A stretch of 64,000 bases of DNA from CBDCVD01 sp965224015 (GTDB taxonomy: Bacteria; Pseudomonadota; Alphaproteobacteria; Rhizobiales; CBDCVD01): assembly GCA_965224015.1 (NCBI GenBank), contig OZ245032.1:3162001-3226000 (forward strand), in the 5' to 3' direction. Every line of letters begins with the position of its first letter. Position 1 is the stretch's first letter. The notes under the pieces are model-generated. The model was not told where the DNA came from. It did not search any database and was given only the letters and a program-made list of their open reading frames with translations. Positions 52,834-64,000 of the stretch are shown here, piece by piece. The translations under genes were made by a program, and so were the position numbers.

Positions 52834-53869
52834 CTAACGCTCCTTCCTGTGGCGGCCCGCTGGAGGCCCTGACTTGCAGCCGCACGGGCAACGTGACAGT
52901 CCGCATGGGCGCATGCCGGTTTTCCCTGCGCGCCAGGAACGTTTCCGCAAGTTGCTGTCCAATGCCCTTGGGATCGGAAGAAATCGTCGTCAGCGGTGGC
53001 GACCACAATTTGGCGTCTTCAATGTCGTCAAACCCAACAACCGAGACATCTTCTCCCACTGTCATCCCCAAACGGGCAATCCCGAGCATGGCTCCAGCGG
53101 CGATAACATCGCAGTTGCAAACGATACCGGTAATGTCCCGATGATCACGCAACAGGTCAATAGTTGCCTGCAGAGCATCAGCCTTGGTTTCCGGACAAAC
53201 GCGCACCAGGGGATTTGCCGTGCTTTCTGCCATCAATGCAGAAACATATCCGCCGATGCGACAATGCAGGGTTTCGCTATTGTAGTTGCCACCCAAAAAA
53301 GCAATGCGCTTGTGGCCGAGCTCAAGCAGATGGCGCGTGGCGATCATAGACCCATAAGTGGAATCAATACCCACATGATCAAACGGATGATCGGCAAGAG
53401 AGCGCAAGAAGGTAACCGTGACAGGGCACAGCGACTTGATCCACTCAACGGTTTGCTTTTCTGTCTCCAGCGCCGGAACCCATAGTAATCCGCTTGGACT
53501 GCCGGCAAGCATTGTCCGCAGGTAACGCCCTTGCCGGTTTACGTCATCGAGGGCATCGAGCACATAAACGAGATAACCGTGCTCCTGCAAATGGGCGTTC
53601 GCCCCGACCACCACTTCCGCGTTGAACGGGTTGGCGATGTTGTGGATCAGCAATCCGATATCTCGCGATTCACCAGAGCGCATGGCCGCAGCGCGGCGGT
53701 CCTGGACATAGTTTATTTCCTCTACCGTTCGCATGACCTTGCGCCGGGTGTGGTCGGAAATACGTCCGCGCCCGCGCAAAACCTGGCTTACCGTGGAAGT
53801 AGAAACGCCGGCGGCAAGGGCTACGGTATGAAGGGTGGGGCGTTCGTTTCCACTGCGATTGTTGCTCAT
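52820..53869 (-). CDS. LacI-family transcriptional regulator
   Basis: The 349-residue product has the LacI helix-turn-helix TLHTVALAAGVSTSTVSQVL with hinge RGRGRISDHTRRKV at residues 12-45, and a periplasmic-binding-protein-like effector domain (IGLLIHNIANPFNAEVVVGA, FLGGNYNSETLHCRIGGYV, VSVVGFDDIEDAKLWSPPLT). It heads the permease-glycosidase-ATPase operon and faces the divergent binding-protein gene. Two palindromes in the shared upstream region are its likely operators. Confidence 0.93.
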   Translation of the reverse strand: MSNNRSGNERPTLHTVALAAGVSTSTVSQVLRGRGRISDHTRRKVMRTVEEINYVQDRRAAAMRSGESRDIGLLIHNIANPFNAEVVVGANAHLQEHGYLVYVLDALDDVNRQGRYLRTMLAGSPSGLLWVPALETEKQTVEWIKSLCPVTVTFLRSLADHPFDHVGIDSTYGSMIATRHLLELGHKRIAFLGGNYNSETLHCRIGGYVSALMAESTANPLVRVCPETKADALQATIDLLRDHRDITGIVCNCDVIAAGAMLGIARLGMTVGEDVSVVGFDDIEDAKLWSPPLTTISSDPKGIGQQLAETFLARRENRHAPMRTVTLPVRLQVRASSGPPQEGALDEGY

Positions 53870-54011
53870 ATGGTTGTTTCAGGGTGGTGCTGTAAGCTTG
53901 GGCCATTACCTCTTGCCGGGATCGCCGGTGGCAATCTGTCCGGGCCCGTCCTTTGGCAAAACGTGGGTAGTTCTATTAACAGGCATCTCTCTGCCCGCTC
54001 CTGGACAAGAA

Positions 54012-54027
54012 GATATAACGTTGTATC
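54012..54027. promoter_or_regulatory. Putative LacI-family operator 1
   Basis: GATATAACGTTGTATC is a near-palindrome centred on a CG step, as expected for a LacI-family operator. It lies on the lacI side of the divergent region, about 140 bp before the lacI start. Confidence 0.65.
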
Positions 54028-54085
54028 GGGGGGTTGGGTCAACAAAAATCTTGTTTTTTCATCATTTTCGTGAGTTTGGGGTGCT

Positions 54086-54193
54086 ATAATACCAAGGGGC
54101 CTTGCCAATGACTCATGGATTAGCGTCAAGTAAGTGTGTTATCAAGGCAGTACACCAGACGGCGTGTACATAAAGCCCATACCGCTGGTATAA
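54086..54193 (-). repeat. Repeat A, copy 9, in the regulatory region
   Basis: A full-length copy has inserted between the two putative operators, so it spreads them about 215 bp apart and separates the divergent promoters. Confidence 0.88.
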
Positions 54194-54217
54194 AGCGGCA
54201 AAAGAAGGAAAATTCCC

Positions 54218-54247
54218 TTGACCAGGTACAACGTTGTATCCGATAGT
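54218..54247 (+). promoter_or_regulatory. Putative binding-protein promoter with LacI operator 2
   Basis: The palindrome GTACAACGTTGTATC lies at 54226-54240. A TTGACC (54218) and GATAGT (54242) with an 18-bp gap could be the -35 and -10 boxes, so the operator would overlap the spacer and block RNA polymerase. Confidence 0.6.
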
Positions 54248-54340
54248 ATTGCCATGCACACGCCCACGCGGCCGGAATGCGCCGATTGAGTCTTGAAACC
54301 GCAATTTCAGAGTCGCCAATTCGTAATACGGGAGGATATC

Positions 54341-55666
54341 ATGTTCCATAAATTAGCAGTTGCAGCTATTGGTGCCCTGATGGCTGTCACTTGCGCACAG
54401 GCCGATACGGTCACGTTTTGGACACCCGAAGAACAGCCGGAACGCCTTGCAATACAGCGTCAGCTTGCCGCTGCCTTTAACGCAAAAACCGGCCATGATG
54501 TTGAAGTCGTTCCTGTTTCGGAAAAGGAAATGAACACGCGGGTGACAGCTGCGTTCGCGGCCGGCAATCTGCCGGATGTCCTCTATCATTCCATTCAGTT
54601 TGTCCAACCGTGGGCGGAGGCAGGCATCCTTGATACGGGCGCTGCGACCGAAGTGGTGGAGGATCTGGGCGCCGGCACGTTTGCCGCACGGCCACTGGAA
54701 ATCGCCAGTGCCGGCAACAACGAATATACCACCGTTCCCGTCGATGGCTGGACGCAGATGGTTGTCTATCGCAAGGACCTTTTTGAAGCCGCAGGCCTGG
54801 CACCGCCCAATACCTTTGCCAACATCAAGGCAGCGATTGATAAGCTACACAATCCCCCCGCGATGCACGCTTTTGTCAGCGCCACCAAGATCGATGAAGT
54901 CTACATGATGCAGGTGCTTGAGCATCTGTTTCTGGCCAACGGCTACTCGCCGGTAGGCAACGACAGCGACCAGAGACTGAGGGAAACGTTACAGCTTTAT
55001 AAAGCCACCGCGAAAGCCTCTCCCGCGGGCGAACTGTACTGGAAGCAATCACGCGAATTGTATTTTGCCGGCAGGACGGCGATGATTGTCTGGTCGCCGT
55101 TTATCATGGACGAACTGGCCGGCTTGCGCGACAGCGCGCCACCGACGATCAATAATGACCCAACCAGTCGCGAGCTTGCCAGCAAAACCGGTTTTGTGAC
55201 CAAGATCTCCGGACCCTCAAATCCGGACGGAGCCGGTTATGCTGACATTCGCTATATGGGCATTACCACCGATGCGGATACGGATGCGGCGATTGCTTTC
55301 GTCAAGTTTGCTTTGGACGAAGGCTATGGCTACATTCTGCGCGTCGCCCCGGAGGGGAAATTCCCCGTGCGCCGCGGCACCGCTAAGGATCCGGAGAAGT
55401 TCGTCAAAGAATGGGCATCGCTGGATGTCGGTGTCGATCGCAAGGCGCCGCTTGCTGATTTGTACCCCCAGGATGTCATCAACGATATTGTCGCCGGCCT
55501 TGGCCGTGCCGACCGCTGGGGATTGAAAGAAGGCAAGCTGAACCGGGCTTCCAAGATCATCTCAAGTTTGATCTATAATCAGGTCGTGCGCCGCTATATC
55601 GACGATGAGATCACCCTTGATGACGCGATCGCGCAAATCAAAACGCAAGTCGCAAAAATCGAATAG
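54341..55666 (+). CDS. Extracellular sugar-binding protein of the ABC transporter
   Basis: The 441-residue product starts MFHKLAVAAIGALMAVTCAQ after GGGAGG. The signal peptide ends in AQA before DTVTFWTPEEQ. The body shows the family 1 solute-binding pattern: AAFAAGNLPDVLYHSIQFVQ, VPVDGWTQMVVYRKDLFEAAG and a C-terminal helix run. It captures the substrate in the periplasm for the two permeases. It is transcribed apart from them, divergently from lacI, which is less usual. Confidence 0.92.
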   Translation: MFHKLAVAAIGALMAVTCAQADTVTFWTPEEQPERLAIQRQLAAAFNAKTGHDVEVVPVSEKEMNTRVTAAFAAGNLPDVLYHSIQFVQPWAEAGILDTGAATEVVEDLGAGTFAARPLEIASAGNNEYTTVPVDGWTQMVVYRKDLFEAAGLAPPNTFANIKAAIDKLHNPPAMHAFVSATKIDEVYMMQVLEHLFLANGYSPVGNDSDQRLRETLQLYKATAKASPAGELYWKQSRELYFAGRTAMIVWSPFIMDELAGLRDSAPPTINNDPTSRELASKTGFVTKISGPSNPDGAGYADIRYMGITTDADTDAAIAFVKFALDEGYGYILRVAPEGKFPVRRGTAKDPEKFVKEWASLDVGVDRKAPLADLYPQDVINDIVAGLGRADRWGLKEGKLNRASKIISSLIYNQVVRRYIDDEITLDDAIAQIKTQVAKIE

Positions 55667-55717
55667 ATGCGATTTTCTTGGATGGTGCTCGAAGTCACCA
55701 TGACCGGCGACGGGAGA

Positions 55718-57718
55718 TCAGGGAAATTGCGATGCGATGGTCGCGGTTTTCAGGTTCTCGCGGATCAGGCGTCTAACCCGGTTGCGCTGAACAAAAAACT
55801 GTTCCTTTTGCGCGTTTGACAGGGTGCGCCCCTGGGGCAGGCGGATGCGCATGGGATCCACATGCTTGCCGTTGATCCAAACCTCGAAATGCAAATGCGG
55901 GCCCGTGGAGACGCCGGTGGAACCAACATAACCGACGACCTGGCCAAGTGAGACCTTGGCGCCGGTTTTGATACCGCGCGCAAAGCGTGCCATGTGCGAG
56001 TAGGTGGTGGTGTAGCCATAGGCGTGTTTGATACGCAACTGGTGACCATAGCCTCCCGCCCAGCCGGCACGCTCAACCGTTCCATTGCCAGCAGCGATGA
56101 TGGGGGTGCCCCATGGGGCCGACCAGTCAACCCCTGTGTGCATACGCGAGCGGCGCAACAAGGGATGTCGCCGCTTGCCATAACCGGAAGAGAACTTTCC
56201 TTTGGGAACCGGCTTGCGGATCAAAAACTTGCGTACTGACTGGCCATCGCTGTCGTAATAACCCGCACGGGCATCATCAGGTGTAAAAAAACGAAACCGC
56301 TGATGCTGTTTTCCCGCATGAATGAGTGCGGCATAGACGATTTCACCGGCCTTGGATGCGCCCCCCGGTTCGGCAATGGAATACAGCAACTCAAGCCGAT
56401 CACCCGGTTCGGCCTTGGCCGTCAGGTCGAGATCGAACGCAAACATGGCAATGATGGCATGGCGCATGTCATCGGCAAGCTCACGCAGGGCCGTGGTTTG
56501 AATGAGACTGTGATAGAGACTGACTGTGGGAGCCGGCTTCGCGCTTTTATTTATGGCACCCGTGTGCGCAACCGATAAGACCGTATCCACAGGCGCTTTG
56601 GCAAGGACATAGCGACCGCTGTCGGTTTGCCCGACGCTGGCAAGGTGTGAACGGCCGTCGTAGATGGAAACCCGCAAGGGCCTTACGGCACCACCACCGG
56701 GCGGGTTGCCGAGGGCAAAAACGACCTGGTGTCCGGCCTTTAGGGCCTCGGCCGCCATGACCGGGGAAAGGGCTGACATGATGGCCTCAACATCCGCAGG
56801 CTCGCTGCCATGTTTGGACAAGAGACCGGTAAGTGTCATGTTCGGCTGAATGATAATGGTTTTTTCCTCAAGCGCTGAAATCACCTTGTTGCGCGCCGGC
56901 GTTTGCGGGTAGGTCGATACGTTGGCCTCTTCGATACGAATATGGGCCTGGCGTTGTGCGCTGTCCTTGACGTTTGTGCCGTTGGTCTTTGTTGCAGGCG
57001 ACAACGTTGGTATTAGGCTCGGAACGGACTTGCCTGAGCGGTCTAATGCTGCCAGCACCTGGCGATAAACCAGGGGGCTCGGGGTAATGGCGTTAGGGTC
57101 CAGAGGCAGGGTCTGGTCGTCAAAAGGTACGGTCTGCAACATGACTTCGCCATCAATATGGGCGCTGTGAATGTGTTCTTCTTCGGCCGTATCGGAGGGC
57201 TGGGCAAGTTCGCTGGCATAGCGGGTCGGATCGTAAGCGGGAACAGATGTCGACAACGGGGTTTGCGTTACCACCAAAGGAAGATCAAGATGCGCAAAGG
57301 TTCGCGATTTGACAACATCACTTGTTCCATCCCTCGCCAGAATGCTGGCTTTAATCTTTCTAAAGTGAATATCCCCCGGCGCCGGTATTGCGGTGATCCA
57401 ATCGCCTTTTTGATCCTGCGCCGATCTTGCCAGGCTTGGGGCCGTATTATCGACAGAGGCAAGTATGGGGATATCGGCAAAATGGGGCTTGCCCTCAAGG
57501 GATATATATAACGCACCAGCAAGAAGCGTGGCCCCGCTGAGCGCTGTCAGCAATGTTCCCGCAAGCCAGCGCTTGTTAAGGCGCAAAGGGGGAGTCGTAT
57601 TGGCGCGTCTGTAGCCGCTGCCGGGCCGCAAAGAGGCGCGCGAAGTGGCGTGCGATTCTCGTGAATGGCGCGGCCTGGCAAACCAATCCTGAATCTTCAA
57701 GTACAGCGTAAGCCCCAT
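55718..57718 (-). CDS. M23-family peptidoglycan endopeptidase
   Basis: The 666-residue product has a cytoplasmic tail of 45 residues, a membrane segment (LLTALSGATLLAGALYISLE), a long low-complexity periplasmic region, a LysM-like/OapA-type stretch near 280-350 (ISALEEKTIIIQPNMTLTGL) and a C-terminal LytM domain. Zinc ligands are seen in HTGVDWSAPWGTP and GPHLHFEVWINGKH with the earlier YSHM. It should cut peptide cross-links of the cell wall. It converges with the binding-protein gene. Confidence 0.92.
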   Translation of the reverse strand: MGLTLYLKIQDWFARPRHSRESHATSRASLRPGSGYRRANTTPPLRLNKRWLAGTLLTALSGATLLAGALYISLEGKPHFADIPILASVDNTAPSLARSAQDQKGDWITAIPAPGDIHFRKIKASILARDGTSDVVKSRTFAHLDLPLVVTQTPLSTSVPAYDPTRYASELAQPSDTAEEEHIHSAHIDGEVMLQTVPFDDQTLPLDPNAITPSPLVYRQVLAALDRSGKSVPSLIPTLSPATKTNGTNVKDSAQRQAHIRIEEANVSTYPQTPARNKVISALEEKTIIIQPNMTLTGLLSKHGSEPADVEAIMSALSPVMAAEALKAGHQVVFALGNPPGGGAVRPLRVSIYDGRSHLASVGQTDSGRYVLAKAPVDTVLSVAHTGAINKSAKPAPTVSLYHSLIQTTALRELADDMRHAIIAMFAFDLDLTAKAEPGDRLELLYSIAEPGGASKAGEIVYAALIHAGKQHQRFRFFTPDDARAGYYDSDGQSVRKFLIRKPVPKGKFSSGYGKRRHPLLRRSRMHTGVDWSAPWGTPIIAAGNGTVERAGWAGGYGHQLRIKHAYGYTTTYSHMARFARGIKTGAKVSLGQVVGYVGSTGVSTGPHLHFEVWINGKHVDPMRIRLPQGRTLSNAQKEQFFVQRNRVRRLIRENLKTATIASQFP

Positions 57719-58112
57719 TCGTCAAATCCCTTGCGTACAATACCTAGGATTAATACCTTGCCCTTGCCCGTCCATGCACGCCAATATCATTCCCAGTAAT
57801 CTCGAAAATGGCCCCAATGGCGCAAGGGGGGCCGTGTCCGGACGTTGTTAACACCTGATTTAGGCAATGTTAACACGATTTTAAGCATGCCCGCCCTGGC
57901 GACGCAACGCCCTGCGCGCAAATAATAACAAACGCGGTAAATGCCGGCCGAGGAGTAAAACGGCCCCCCCATGTTTATCCCTTGATTCTTGTGATGTTAA
58001 CGTCCGGTTAACAGAACACCTGACGGATGTGTTCCATCAATCAGTGAAGCGCCTGCGAGGCCGTGCCGGGCAAAATTTCTTGCGATTTGCCTGAAAATTG
58101 TCTTGATTGCTG
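57719..58112. other. Region between M23 gene and rRNA promoter
   Basis: No gene is seen. AT-rich stretches with repeated GTTAAC (57843-57855 region and 57995-58010) may belong to the M23 promoter or to upstream elements of the rRNA promoter. Confidence 0.4.
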
Positions 58113-58141
58113 TTGACAGGGTGGTGTGATGCCCCTATAAA
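58113..58141 (+). promoter_or_regulatory. rRNA operon promoter
   Basis: TTGACA (58113-58118) and TATAAA (58136-58141) are separated by exactly 17 bp, a near-consensus sigma-70 promoter. It lies about 760 bp before the 16S gene. Confidence 0.85.
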
Positions 58142-58899
58142 GATTGACGGCGCTTTCAAGCGTTCGTACGGTTGGTTGCGCGCGGCCCAATGGGTGGTGA
58201 CTTAAGGGGTGGTGATTTAAAGTCGGGTTTTGCTCGGCAAGTCCATGGCCCTGAGGAGTGCTCAAAACCTTCCTTTTTTTCTTGACGATGCATGGCGTTC
58301 TCGCCGTAATGGCCCTTCAGCCTGGTTTCGACATCAAGACGGTTTCGTTGGCAGACTGGTTTGTGTTTGGGTATGCGGTTTAACCGTGCGCGTTAGGGCT
58401 TTTCTCTTCGTGTTGGTGCGAACGAGGCAAGCGATGGTGGCTGGCGTTTGTTGCAGGGCGCTTGTGTTGGGGATGTCATCTTTGACATTTTCCTGATGCG
58501 CGAATTGTCTTGCAAGCTCGTTTCAGTTACCGGTTCTTTGACAATTGAATATTGCAAGAAAGAGAAACGTGGGCGGCGAAGTCTCCGGCTTAAAGACTTA
58601 AGGCCTGTGCTGTTTTCTTGTTTGCGATTGGCGTCCCGATCGGGAACCGTCGTAGGCAGGTCGACAACGTGCAGGTCGTTACGAGATTTCGGTGTCGTTC
58701 ACGTTTTCAAGGTTCAAGCACAAGCGGTCTTTCGCTTCCTGATCAGGGAGCCTTTCAAGGTTTTTTGATCATTGCGGTATGATCGTTTGTGATTTAGACC
58801 TCGTCAAGTGCAGTGCGCTCAGGATCCGGGCCCTGGCGGTCCGGGAAAGCGCGCACAGCGCAATTGCGTAAACGACCAAGCCGATCAATCTTTTATCAA
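58142..58899 (+). other. rRNA leader
   Basis: This is the long transcribed leader. It contains GGTTCTTTGACAATTGAATA (58531-58550), a conserved block of alphaproteobacterial rRNA leaders that belongs to the antitermination/processing region. No credible coding gene is seen. Confidence 0.6.
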
Positions 58900-61002
<2,103 letters not shown>

Positions 61003-61169
61003 GGTCAGAAGCCTGCAATCAGAAGCCTAAAACCAGAGACCAGAAGATGTTTGGTGCAAAGGTTTGTTTCTGTGCGTAGCTAACCAAGCTGGAGGTTTGC
61101 AGATAATCCTTTAACGCGCTTCAGGCTTCTGATTTCAGGCTTCAGGCTTTCTGGCTTCAGGCTTCTGAA
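61003..61169 (+). repeat. Complementary purine/pyrimidine repeats between the tRNAs
   Basis: Just after tRNA-Ile comes CAGAAGCCTGCAATCAGAAG with further copies (61005-61046). Just before tRNA-Ala come GGCTTCTGATTTCAGGCTTC and related runs (61129-61167). The two blocks are largely complementary and would fold into a long stem between the two tRNAs. Confidence 0.8.
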
Positions 61170-61245
61170 GGGGCCATAGCTCAGCTGGGAGAGCGCCTGG
61201 TTTGCAACCAGGAGGTCGTCGGTTCGATCCCGTCTGGCTCCACCA
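61170..61245 (+). tRNA. tRNA-Ala (anticodon TGC)
   Basis: The acceptor GGGGCCA pairs with TGGCTCC (one G-T), followed by discriminator A and encoded CCA. The anticodon loop is TTTGCAA within CCTGG/CCAGG. It lies in the standard spacer position after tRNA-Ile. Confidence 0.97.
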
Positions 61246-61999
61246 TGGGTTTGGGTGTCTCCTTAAGTCGTAAATCCCATGCCCTAGTGCTGTGTAGCGA
61301 TTGTCGCGATTTGCGCAATCTTGAGCATAGTGTTGAGGAGTGTGTGAGCAGAGCAGGGGTTTTGCCATATAGTCTGTAGCCTGTTGATTGTTCAGGTTGG
61401 CGGTTCCTCTGGGTGTGCACGCCTGTTTCGTGTTGCTTTAAAAGCGATGGCGGCCTTTAAGGTTGCGGACAAAAAAGCTGCAAATGCAGCCTGAGCCCCT
61501 ATATGCTACTAGGGCTCGAAAGGTTAGGTTCGTGATTGACTGGAGCGAGCGTACCTTTGTGATGGGTGTTGTATTTGACAGATGAGCATTGATTTGTGAA
61601 GCGCCTGGCGCGCCTGTGAGGCGAGCTAGGAGTTTTCACCGGTTCTTAATATCGTGAATGGAAGAGATATCCGGCCCGTTGCCATGACGGATGTGCAGGT
61701 GGTTTGTTTTGCGTAAACCTGTCGCATCGACGGCTTTCGGGTTTGATGTGCGCGGCAGAGCGTGATTGGCTTTGCTTTCGTAGGTCGTCAGGATGTTTCT
61801 CAAGACACCAGGTCTAATCTCAAATAACCGTAAGGTCTTGATCTTATTATGCGCATCGTGAATGTTGCCGGTCTGCTTGGATGGGCGATGTCGCGTGTGA
61901 GAATTCCCGTTTTCTTGTCTGGTTTCGGATTTCGGATTTCGAATCAGATTTCGAATCAGATTTCGAATCAGATAATGATATCGGGTATTGATAATGAGA
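61246..61999 (+). other. tRNA-Ala to 23S spacer
   Basis: This is noncoding spacer of about 750 bp. It ends with three tandem copies of GATTTCGAATCA at 61935-61970 just before the 23S start. No gene is recognised. Confidence 0.5.
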
Positions 62000-62177
62000 G
62001 TAATCAAGTGTCTTAAGGGCATTTAGTGGATGCCTTGGCGACAAGAGGCGATGAAGGACGTGATACACTGCGATAAGCCACGGGGAGTTGTGAATACACT
62101 TTGATCCGTGGATTTCCGAATGGGGAAACCCGACCATTTATGGTCATTTTGCACTCAATACATAGGTGTAAAAGGCA

Positions 62178-62213
<36 letters not shown>

Positions 62214-62442
62214 AAGGACATCAACCGAGACTCCGTTAGTAGTGGCGAGCGAACGCGGACCAGGCCAGTGGCAATTGTGCGCAAACCGGAACTGTCTGGA
62301 AAGGCAGGCCAAAGTGGGTGATAGCCCCGTACGGGTAAAGCAAACTTTTGTCCTCGAGTAAGGCGGGACACGTGAAATCCTGTTTGAACATGGGGGGACC
62401 ACCCTCCAAGCCTAAGTACTCCTTGTCGACCGATAGTGAACC

Positions 62443-62473
<31 letters not shown>

Positions 62474-63057
62474 GATGAGGGGAGTGAAATAGTCCCTGAA
62501 ACTGAATGCCTACAAACAGTCGGAGCACGGTGTTATACCCTTGGGTGTAACATGTGTGACGGCGTACCTTTTGTATAATGGGTCAGTGACTTAATTTAGC
62601 GAGCAAGCTTAAGCCGATAGGTGTAGGCGTAGCGAAAGCGAGTCTGAACAGGGCGTAGAGTTCGTTGAATTAGACCCGAAACCGGGTGATCTAGGCATGA
62701 GCAGGTTGAAGGTGCGGTAACACGCACTGGAGGACCGAACCCACCTATGTTGAAAAATGGGGGGATGACTTGTGCCTAGGGGTGAAAGGCCAATCAAACC
62801 CGGAAATAGCTGGTTCTCCGCGAAATCTATTTAGGTAGAGCGTCGGACGAATACTCTCGGGGGTAGAGCACTGGATGGGCTAGGGGGGCTCACCGCCTTA
62901 CCAAACCTAACCAAACTCCGAATACCGAGAAGTACTATCCGGCAGACACTCAGTGGGTGCTAAGGTCCATTGAGGAAAGGGAAACAGCCCTAACCGCCAG
63001 CTAAGGCCCCTAAATTGTGGCTAAGTGGGAAAGGATGTGAGACCCCCAAGACAACCA

Positions 63058-63089
<32 letters not shown>

Positions 63090-63171
63090 GAAAGCGTAAC
63101 AGCTCACTGGTCTAGATAAGGGTTCTTGCGCCGAAGATGTAACGGGGCTCAAGCCACATGCCGAAGCTGCG

Positions 63172-63795
63172 GGCGCGTGCTTTGCACGCGCCAGAAATCA
63201 GAAATCAGAAACCAGAAACCAGAATTCTGTTTGGAAAGTTGCAGATGTCTGAGCACAATAAGGCGTCTGAGCACAATAAGATGTCTGAGCATGATAAAAA
63301 GCTTGGGAAGAACGATGAAGAACGATGAAGAACGATGAAAAATGATAATGTTGTCAAGGATTTTGACGATTTGATCGTTTATCAGAAAGCTTATGTCATT
63401 TCTTTGAAAATCCATTGCAATTCATCGCAATTGCCCAAAGTTGAGCAATATGATCTTGGCAACCAAATGCGCCGTGCCAGTAAATCAATCTGCGCCAATA
63501 TAGCAGAAGGATTTGGCAGGCAACGGGCCTCATCACCTGAATTCAAGCGCTATCTGATGATGGCTATTGGATCTGCCGATGAAATGAAGGTTTGGTTGAA
63601 CTATTGTCGTGATCTGGGGTATTTGCCCCGTGAAAAACAACGACAATGGAATCAGGAATATTCAGGAATATTCAGGAATATATTGTGATTGCGCGTATGC
63701 TCAGTGGTTTGCGTGCGAAGTGGAAATAACAGAATTTCTGGCTTCTGGTTTCAGGCTTCAGGCTTCTGGCGCGCGTAAAGCGCGCGCGGTAGCGG
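63172..63795 (+). repeat. 23S rRNA intervening sequence in helix 45
   Basis: About 620 nt replace the tip of helix 45 (E. coli about 1170). The left side has a small hairpin GGCGCGTGCTTTGCACGCGC followed by CCAGAAATCAGAAATCAG; the right side has TTCTGGCTTCTGGTTTCAGG ending TTCTGGCGCGCG. The two flanks are complementary and would form a long stem cut by RNase III, leaving a fragmented 23S. It carries the intervening-sequence protein gene. Helix 45 is a known insertion point. Confidence 0.88.
63335..63688 (+). CDS. 23S intervening-sequence four-helix-bundle protein, frameshifted C-terminus
   Basis: The 117-residue protein MKNDNVVKDFDDLIVYQKAY contains QLPKVEQYDLGNQMRRASKS, NIAEGFGR and FKRYLMMAIGSADEMKVWL, the marks of the S23/IVP four-helix-bundle family found in rRNA inserts. 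The last residues (SGIFRNIL) are abnormal. A 10-bp unit GGAATATTCA is present twice extra at 63655-63674. Removing both restores the usual ending EYIVIARMLSGLRAKWK. Upstream, AACGATGAAG is also triplicated. The function of the family is unknown. Confidence 0.85.
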   Translation: MKNDNVVKDFDDLIVYQKAYVISLKIHCNSSQLPKVEQYDLGNQMRRASKSICANIAEGFGRQRASSPEFKRYLMMAIGSADEMKVWLNYCRDLGYLPREKQRQWNQEYSGIFRNIL

Positions 63796-64000
63796 AGCGT
63801 TCTGTAAATCTGCGAAGGGTGACCCGCGAGGGCACCTGGAGGTATCAGAAGTGCGAATGCTGACATGAGTAACGATAAAGAGTGTGAGAGACACTCTCGC
63901 CGAAAGTCCAAGGGTTCCTGCGTAAAGCTAATCTGCGCAGGGTTAGCCGGCCCCTAAGGCAAGGCCGAAAGGCGTAGTCGATGGGAATGCAGTTAATATT

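Overview
The window comes from an alphaproteobacterial chromosome. The 16S rRNA, the spacer order tRNA-Ile(GAT) then tRNA-Ala(TGC), a form II CO-dehydrogenase-type coxGSLM cluster, a Rhizobium etli-type asparaginase and an IalB-family protein all point there. I cannot fix the order or genus by eye. The linkage rpmH-rnpA-yidC-yihA together with a dense parS array suggests that the replication origin is not far away.

Bases 1 to about 15,200 are a graveyard of mobile DNA and secretion-effector remnants. They hold an intact IS5-family element, an IS481 element nested in older IS debris, broken IS30, IS4 and IS5 transposases, and several small non-autonomous repeats. A sugar operon (two ABC permeases and two Gfo/Idh/MocA oxidoreductases) has been split by a block encoding the end of a NucA/NucB-type DNase, a ComJ-type nuclease inhibitor and a PAAR protein. 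A second cluster holds a DUF3396 type VI immunity protein, an unknown protein and a decayed PAAR gene. These look like type VI secretion effector/immunity cassettes. No VgrG or structural T6SS gene is present.

Bases 15,200 to 58,000 are core chromosome with short intergenic repeats: rpmH, rnpA, yidC, yihA, a radical SAM gene, mrp, prmA, an M24 aminopeptidase, rnhB and parE. Next come eight parS sites spaced 48-49 bp apart, then coxGSLM, gshB, an ialB-type gene, a cpdB-type phosphoesterase, infC (AUU start), phzF-type, asparaginase, two c-type cytochromes and polA. A lacI-controlled ABC transporter operon with a GH63-like glycosidase follows, with its binding protein transcribed divergently; this looks like an uptake and hydrolysis system for a glycoside or osmolyte. 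An M23 endopeptidase closes the block.

Bases 58,100 to 64,000 are an rRNA operon (promoter, 16S, tRNA-Ile, tRNA-Ala, start of 23S). Both rRNAs carry inserted sequences. The 16S has a 112-nt hairpin insert in the variable stem near E. coli position 190. The 23S has an insert of about 620 nt in helix 45 that carries a four-helix-bundle intervening-sequence protein gene with a frameshifted end. Both inserts and the spacer DNA share one family of short purine-rich repeats and their complements.

The genome shows two recurrent habits: dispersed palindromic elements (called here A, B and C), and repeated local amplification of 8-49 bp units. The parS array, the tandem mini-ORFs before coxL and the frameshift in the 23S insert protein all look like products of that amplification.
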